In this document: piece by piece, positions 7,107 through 11,253 of the stretch
Layout: each line of letters begins with the position of its first letter
Numbering within the stretch: the first letter of the stretch is position 1
Source: Saccoglossus kowalevskii
Taxonomy: Eukaryota; Hemichordata; Enteropneusta; Harrimaniidae
DNA: 11,253 bases
Direction: 5' to 3'
Assembly (NCBI RefSeq): GCF_000003605.2
Contig: NW_003135336.1
Span: 585,526 to 596,778 of the forward strand
Translations under genes and position numbers: made by a program
The notes under the pieces: model-generated
The model's input: only the letters and a program-made list of their open reading frames with translations
What the model was told of the DNA's origin: nothing
Database searches by the model: none

Positions 7107-9129
7107 GTAAGAAAACGTCATGTTTGTTTATTTGATAAATGAGTACATATACTTATACCACGACACACATGTGTTATATCACTACACAACACCACGTTAT
7201 ATTTCAATGCATAGATACTGTGATGTAAGTTAGGATACACATGTAATATTGCACAAGACTATACTGTATTTCGATGTATAGGTACTGTAATGTAAGTAAG
7301 CCGGGATAAACACAGATATAATAATGCACAACACTATATTTATATTTCACACTATAGGTTGCTGTGATGTAAGTCGGGATAGTATTGAATACATACTTGA
7401 AAATAGCGAAAGGGGCAATGCATGTGTTATATTGGTGGGTGGCGCTAAGGAATCTTTAGAATCTAAACCGGGCACTTGTCTTGTATTATTGAAGAATAGA
7501 ATGGGGTTCTGTCGAATGGCTTTAAAGCATGGGTAGGTTATGCCATGTGTACTGTTAATGTTTGCATCTATGCTGCATCGATATACTAGTGTGTACATGC
7601 ATCCCATCCGCACCATACTATACGAGTTACGCCAAGCTATACAATGTAGCTATTTCATTAGACTGTCGACAGTCGGTCGTACCTAATATTAAATTATTAT
7701 ATTATTATTAAATATTGTGTATAAACGTAATAGGTGTGAATAGATTGCGAATGACTGCTGAATGTCCAGGATACACAGTTACATTAGGCCCGAGGACTAT
7801 CCACAGTCTACTATTCCATGTGTGCTAGGTTGTACATTTTGTTAACCTCGTATTGGCCAAGTTAATCCACCTCAACTGTATCAAAATCATTCTCTAATTT
7901 CTCTCATGTTGTACTGCATGCAAAAGTTGAGAAATGTCCAGACTTTCACTGAGGTGTTCTACAGTGCAGGTTCAATATAAGATACCATATATATATATAT
8001 ATATAAACTGTTCCAACTGGAAATGTTTGAACACATTGATTTATAAAGTCGTTATCAGTTCGTGTTTGTAATGTCAAATTGGTAATATTTGTTTGATTCT
8101 TTTCTATCTACGTTACTCAGTATAATTAATTCCACTGCGTTCTTACAGTGCTCATTTGGTTCCTGTTTACTCGTTTGGGGAGTCTGATCTCTATACTCAA
8201 GTCGATAATCCTGAGGGGTCAAAGGTCAGATGTGTTCAGAATTTCATGCAAAAGTTGATGGGATTTGCTATCCCTTTCTTTCATGGTAGAGGAATATTTA
8301 ATTACAATTTTGGACTATTGCCTCATAGACATCCAATCAACACTGTGGGTAAGTACAAATGTGCCAATAATTATTCATATATTATAATGTGGGTGGGACC
8401 AATGATCGAACTACACGTATACAGTTATGTACTGGCTAAATCATGGTCATCACGTGATCGTTACTGCATATAATTCTCGGGCGTAAAGTGCAATTAATTT
8501 GTATCACGGCTATGGCGAATTGGTGAGTTTTGGCCAATCAAATTGTTGTTATGATTACACTTGATTAATATCCAATTTGTCGCATATTTGGAGTGTTCGA
8601 AGCCCAGGTCATGGCATATAACAGGGAAATTATAGAATGCTCATTGGCCAATTCTAGACAGTAGTGATACAAGTAATGTGTGGCATAAGGCTGCACGCAG
8701 TATGCATTTTTTTTGTGTATAAAATAAATTTGCCGACAACGTCAACTACACAGTGTGTGTTATAACCAGAACAAGACAACTATTAAAGGTCAATATATCT
8801 GAATATTCAAGGGAGGAATATTACCTATTGTGCTTAGCATGACATGCAATATAAATGTATGACGTCAAGGTTCATCTCCAAAAATGCTTCACAAACACAG
8901 TATATATATAATATGTGTAACTTTCGCGATTGTCACAAATACTGACGTAGTACATTTAATTTGCTTACACGCAGTTGGAGCTCCCATTCCCGTGAAGAAG
9001 ATTGCCGAACCAACGCGGGACGACTTGCGCAATTTACATCAGATATACTGTGAGAAATTAAAGGCTCTCTTCGAGGAACACAAAGTTAATTATGAAGGCT
9101 ATAAAGACAAGGAACTTATCTACATATGA
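6614..9129 (+). CDS. MOGAT: Acyl-CoA:monoacylglycerol/diacylglycerol acyltransferase (MOGAT/DGAT2 family), four coding exons
   Basis: Joined exons 6614-7106, 7358-7532, 8149-8348 and 8975-9129 give 1023 nt, 340 residues plus TGA, close to the usual length of about 335-390. The family moves an acyl chain from acyl-CoA to mono- or diacylglycerol on the ER membrane. Visible in order: a hydrophobic stretch at about 23-65, probably a two-pass hairpin; RGGRR at 72-76; DYFP at 91-94; the active-site HPHG at 114-117; VGGA at 191-194; the family block from R212-GF to VP227-228 and FGE at 232-234; FHGRG at 267-271; and an amphipathic C-terminus. The N-terminus (FAPF, RRLETLA), the DWHTP...RGGRR block and the last third resemble MOGAT1/2, while the VSRD region at 169-172 resembles DGAT2. 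No key residue is missing. MOGAT versus DGAT2 substrate preference cannot be settled by eye; family membership is nearly certain. Confidence 0.95.
7107..7357 (+). other. MOGAT intron 1 (251 bp, phase 1)
   Basis: GTAAGA...TATAG intron. Most of it, from about 7165, is a degenerate tandem array of units of about 67-76 bp. The final copy crosses into exon 2 and supplies the real acceptor. Confidence 0.9.
7165..7380 (+). repeat. Degenerate tandem array spanning the intron 1/exon 2 boundary
   Basis: Units align on ATAG at 7211, 7278 and 7354, periods of 67 and 76. Each is followed by a CTG(T/A)... segment and GTAAGT, then (in copies 2 and 3) CGGGATA. A partial leading copy of the AC-rich half begins near 7165. 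Copy 3 is the authentic acceptor plus the codons for CCDVSRD; copies 1 and 2 are intronic. Because the exon 2 codons are conserved across the family, the exon edge is probably the parent and the intronic copies the duplicates. Confidence 0.8.
7358..7532 (+). CDS. MOGAT: MOGAT coding exon 2 (residues 165-223)
   Basis: The acceptor AG is at 7356-7357. The first two bases, GT, complete the Gly165 codon begun in exon 1, and the reading continues [13 protein letters not shown], which aligns without gaps to family members. The exon contains VGGAKESL and the block from R212-GF to Leu220. The donor GTAGGT begins at 7533, leaving GG of the Gly223 codon. The first bases of this exon are the last copy of a tandem array in intron 1, and a GTAAGT hexamer lies inside the exon at 7369-7374. 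Confidence 0.92.
7533..8148 (+). other. MOGAT intron 2 (616 bp, phase 2)
   Basis: GTAGGT...TTACAG. AT-rich, with short ATT/TAT runs near 7691-7712 and a dinucleotide (AT)n tract near 7987-8004. No gene, RNA or clear transposon seen. Confidence 0.9.
7987..8004. repeat. (AT)n microsatellite in intron 2
   Basis: Uninterrupted alternating A and T, about nine dinucleotide units. Confidence 0.9.
8149..8348 (+). CDS. MOGAT: MOGAT coding exon 3 (residues 223-289)
   Basis: The acceptor TTCTTACAG ends at 8148. The T at 8149 completes Gly223, and the exon then reads [11 protein letters not shown], which continues the family signature directly from exon 2. Further on it encodes the TDNPEGS-like segment DNPEGS, a QKLMGFA helix and FHGRG at 267-271. 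The donor GTAAGT begins at 8349 and leaves one G of codon 290. The open frame runs on into the intron to 8473, but that part has no family similarity. Confidence 0.93.
8349..8974 (+). other. MOGAT intron 3 (626 bp, phase 1)
   Basis: GTAAGT...ACGCAG. Mostly unremarkable sequence. It holds a weak pair of inverted TTGGCCAAT-like words near 8532 and 8645, and a TGACGTCA-like word near 8859. No coding sequence recognised. Confidence 0.88.
8975..9129 (+). CDS. MOGAT: MOGAT coding exon 4, C-terminus and stop
   Basis: The acceptor CACGCAG ends at 8974. TT completes the Val290 codon, and GAPIPVKK follows, matching the family's VVGxPIxV turn. The exon ends with a helix containing LHQIYCEKL and LFEEHK, typical of the MOGAT/DGAT2 C-terminus, then ELIYI and TGA at 9127-9129. 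The open frame reaches back to 8884, but those bases are intron and encode nothing family-like. Confidence 0.93.
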
Positions 9130-9265
9130 TTGTTACATAACGCACACTGCACGTTACAAATGTTGATGTATATGGGAGCGCAACATCTCCCAGCCATTCA
9201 GATCGACAACTTGTGTTTGCAAATAGATTTAATCCATTAATAAACTTCATTTACGGAACTATTCA
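9130..9265 (+). other. Probable MOGAT 3' UTR
   Basis: Runs from the stop codon to roughly 20 bases past AATAAA. It would be a short UTR of about 130 bases. Confidence 0.5.
9239..9244 (+). terminator. AATAAA poly(A) signal for MOGAT
   Basis: Canonical hexamer 110 bases after the stop codon, followed about 25-45 bases later by GT-containing sequence (CAGTGTCC, TGTGATGTC). It is the first such signal after the gene. Confidence 0.55.
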
Positions 9266-9574
9266 ACAGTGTCCGGAATATGTGATGTCACATGGAACCA
9301 CGATTAAAGATAGACGCTACTCATAACACATTGTTTAAATATGTGATGTCATCATATGAAGCTTGGCAGCAGGCAGAGCACTTATTTTCAAACACAATAT
9401 TTAGCGTATCTATAAGCAAAGGGATATATTCATAGACATTTAAAGAGAAAAATTGAGGTAAATTTGATTATCTACTCGAAAATTTTACAAAGCTTCATGG
9501 GTAAAATCCAAGGTAGACTAAAGTGCTGGTTTGTTTGATTACAAGCTAGATGCCTACTGCATTAAGGCCAAAAG
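9266..9574. other. Downstream flank of MOGAT
   Basis: No gene seen. ATATGTGATGTCA occurs at 9278-9290 and again at 9339-9351, 61 bases apart; TGATGTCA resembles a CRE/AP-1 word. Confidence 0.5.
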
Positions 9575-9739
9575 TTAAAGCGGAAGGGTCGACACCTGCG
9601 CACGCGCGGGAATTGAGTCCCAAGCGACGCTAACAACACACGCTAAAAACGCACAGGTTCATGGGTAGGCGCTTGTTTGTAAACAATGACACGCTATGGC
9701 CAACAGACGCATGCGCAGGTGACGACTCCCCCGCTTTAA
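9575..9739. mobile_element. TTAA-flanked MITE (copy 2)
   Basis: TTAA at 9575-9578 and 9736-9739 bracket inverted repeats of about 28 bases. The left begins AGCGGAAGGGTCGACACC, and the right, on the opposite strand, begins AGCGGGGGAGTCGTCACC; both run on into TGCGCA(C/T)GCG. The interior is about 100 bases and non-coding. The first 15 bases resemble the ends of the element at 3764-3896 (AGCG.GG..GTCGTC), so both probably belong to one superfamily. A GTTAAAG/CTTTAAC match extends one base beyond TTAA on each side. Confidence 0.8.
9597..9608 (+). promoter_or_regulatory. NRF-1 consensus site within the MITE end
   Basis: TGCGCACGCGCG matches the NRF-1 palindrome YGCGCAYGCGCR at every position. 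The right end holds an imperfect version at 9706-9717. Binding is not shown by sequence alone. Confidence 0.4.
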
Positions 9740-10679
9740 CAAGCTGAAGGTCTAACACCTCTCCACCTTTTTTTATTCAGCGTAAACAAGTCACAAATTA
9801 CTCTCTGCATTGTTACATTTTAACAATTTGTATTGGTACCTTAAAATTCGATGAGTAAATAGAAGAAAAGTGAATGTTGGATGGAGACGATAATGTTTTC
9901 GGAAAAACATGTACCGAAAATGATTGACAGCAGAGACCCAAATATTTCCCAGCATGCCTTGCAGATTATACATTTACTGTTTTTTGTGGAGAAACAATCA
10001 TTTCTATGCATTTTGTTTTACATGGGTGCTCATGAATATAATCCCCACATAATACAGATATTGATGTGAGCATAGGTTGTACAAGTAAGACATTTCAAGA
10101 GTTGTTTCCTGGTTGTTGGTTAGGAGGGGACTGCGTAACTAGTGGCTACAGTATTTACCAGTATCCCCCGGTTACAGCAGTACAATATTAAGTAGGTATG
10201 TCTTATGAAACAGTAATAAAATGACTTTGATAACTTTTATAATTTTGGATTTATTATCTCCAGTGCCAGTTATTATCACGTGAAAAATCGCACAGCTATG
10301 TAATTTATGAACATGTCGCTCACAGCATCACAATTACAATGTCCTTATGGTAAAATCACAGACAATTTGTCGGGTTTTATTGTGCCGTATTATTATTATA
10401 TGCTGGCCGATTAAGTCAACGACTTGTACACGTGTTCCAAATTCGTGAAAACAAATGACTACAACTTTTTTCAGGGTTTTGTTGTGATTCAAAATAAGCA
10501 TTTAGCTGTCATGAATTGATGTGACAGATTTATAGATCGTAAATACTGGATGACTGGTTTCGAACTAGAATGTCGATTGTGTGACAAAATGACGTACTTT
10601 GACAAATATTAATGACACTTAAGCCTAACTAATCAATCATTTGAATCGATAAATATATTAACTAATTAATCCAAGTCCG
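9740..10679. other. Intergenic, nothing recognised apart from the ZNF143-like motif
   Basis: Open frames such as 9881-10069 (+) overlap an opposite-strand frame and match no family. Acceptor-like runs end at 9780 and about 10474, but only 25 and 14 open codons follow. Confidence 0.5.
9945..9964 (+). promoter_or_regulatory. ZNF143/STAF-like motif
   Basis: TTTCCCAGCATGCCTTGCAG matches the core of the ZNF143 (STAF)/THAP11 site, known as TCCCAGnATGC followed by a TGC-containing tail. Such sites mark promoters of snRNA, tRNA-Sec and many housekeeping genes. The 5' ACTACA extension is absent, and I find no snRNA or gene start nearby. Confidence 0.35.
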
Positions 10680-11253
10680 AAAATGGATTGCCCGTCCGCA
10701 CCTTCGTCCAACTGTCTTGCCAGGACTGACTACATTATACGTCTTACGTAAATGCACATGCATTCGCTTCGCTATCAAAATGGCCAATGACGGTAATTTT
10801 GGCGCTAAAAAATCGTCAAAACAAAGTATTTCTCCTATTCCTGAACCAGGTCTGAATCATGTATAGACGGATTTCGCTCAAACGTAGTACAAACATTGAG
10901 CATGGATATAAGCTGGTGGCCCTTTGAAACTTTGCACATACATGATAATCATATCACACGTATGCAAATGTATTCAAAAAGGGCTGACTAGTTGCTGTAA
11001 AAATTGGTTCAAATGTGGTTCTTAATCCTGCTACAAATGTATTTGAAAAGGGCTGACTAGTATCTATATTTCAAGCGTTTGTTAGATGGAATTGGTTCAA
11101 ATGTGGTTCTTAATCCTGCTACAAATGTATTTGAAAAGTGCTGACAAGTATCTATATTTCAAGCGTTTGTTAGATGGAATTGGTTCAAATGTGGTTCTTA
11201 ATCCTGCTACAAATGTATTTGAAAAGGGCTGACTAGTATCTATATTTCAAGCG
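10680..11253 (+). repeat. Dispersed repeat element, right copy, cut by the window edge
   Basis: Same family and orientation as 831-1650. A decayed CCGTCCG head near 10691 is followed by CAAAATGGCCAATGACGG, GGCGCTAAAAAATCGTCAAAA and AAGTATTTCTC, which correspond to 1325-1375. The GGATTTCGCTCAAAC segment at about 10868 corresponds to GATTTTGTTCAAAC at 1090 and 1388. It then passes into an 88-bp tandem array. No coding sequence. Confidence 0.7.
11004..11253 (+). repeat. 88-bp tandem array (2.8 copies in view)
   Basis: TTGGTTCAAATGTGG starts at 11004, 11092 and 11180, an exact 88-base period. Copies 1 and 2 differ at two positions (GGGCTGACTAG against GTGCTGACAAG); the visible 74 bases of copy 3 equal copy 1. 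A shortened degenerate unit precedes the array at about 10964-10992. The GGCTGACTAGT word is shared with the left repeat at 1472-1482, so the array grew from a module of that family. It continues past the window. Confidence 0.92.

Noticed and set aside
8349-8473. Read-through of exon 3 into intron 3
   Set aside because: A consensus GTAAGT donor and the exact frame match to exon 4 show this is intron; the extra residues have no family similarity.
8532-8665. Inverted TTGGCCAAT words in intron 3 as possible MITE ends
   Set aside because: The match is short and broken, with no flanking target duplication.
9881-10069. Open frame of 62 codons starting METIMFSEK
   Set aside because: No recognisable domain, overlaps an opposite-strand frame, and lacks splice or poly(A) context. 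The ZNF143-like motif within it is the better reading.
10475-10519. Possible small exon after TTTTTTCAG reading GFVVIQNKHLAVMN
   Set aside because: Only 14 codons before a stop, with no supporting neighbour.
1-11253. CRISPR arrays, tRNA, rRNA or snRNA genes, viral or toxin genes
   Set aside because: Looked for on both strands; the regular repeats present are satellites and dispersed elements, and no RNA gene boxes or viral motifs were seen.

Overview
This is animal nuclear DNA: AT-rich, split genes, long intergenic stretches and dispersed repeats. The repeat with a (GTCC)n head, many TACATGTA-type palindromes and a few ACCGGTA-like words suggest a marine invertebrate, perhaps a mollusc, brachiopod or other lophotrochozoan. 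That placement is an inference; the sequence does not prove a species.

Only one gene is secure. It lies on the + strand, with coding exons at 6614-7106, 7358-7532, 8149-8348 and 8975-9129. All three introns are GT-AG and all split codons rejoin in frame, giving 340 residues. The product is a complete acyl-CoA:acylglycerol acyltransferase of the DGAT2/MOGAT family, closest by eye to MOGAT1/2, which makes diacylglycerol and triacylglycerol at the ER. A splice acceptor 9 bases before its ATG implies an upstream non-coding exon. A CpG-rich patch around 6335-6450 is a possible promoter or 5' exon, and AATAAA at 9239-9244 is a likely poly(A) signal.

Left to right: 63-176 is a possible last coding exon of an unidentified upstream gene, followed by poly(A) signals at 629-666. 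Positions 831-1650 hold a dispersed repeat with an internal tandem duplication of about 299 bases. Positions 1650-3763 are mostly featureless. A TTAA-flanked MITE sits at 3764-3896. An exon-like open segment of unknown ownership lies at 4636-4727. Positions 4728-6330 are featureless. The acyltransferase gene follows, then a second TTAA-flanked MITE (9575-9739) carrying an NRF-1-like site, then a ZNF143-like motif near 9945. The window ends in another copy of the left-hand repeat family, which here has become an 88-bp tandem array running off the edge.

I found no new multi-gene system. The most unusual structure is a tandem array in intron 1 whose last copy is the acceptor and first codons of coding exon 2. 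It leaves decoy acceptors upstream and a consensus-like donor hexamer inside the exon.
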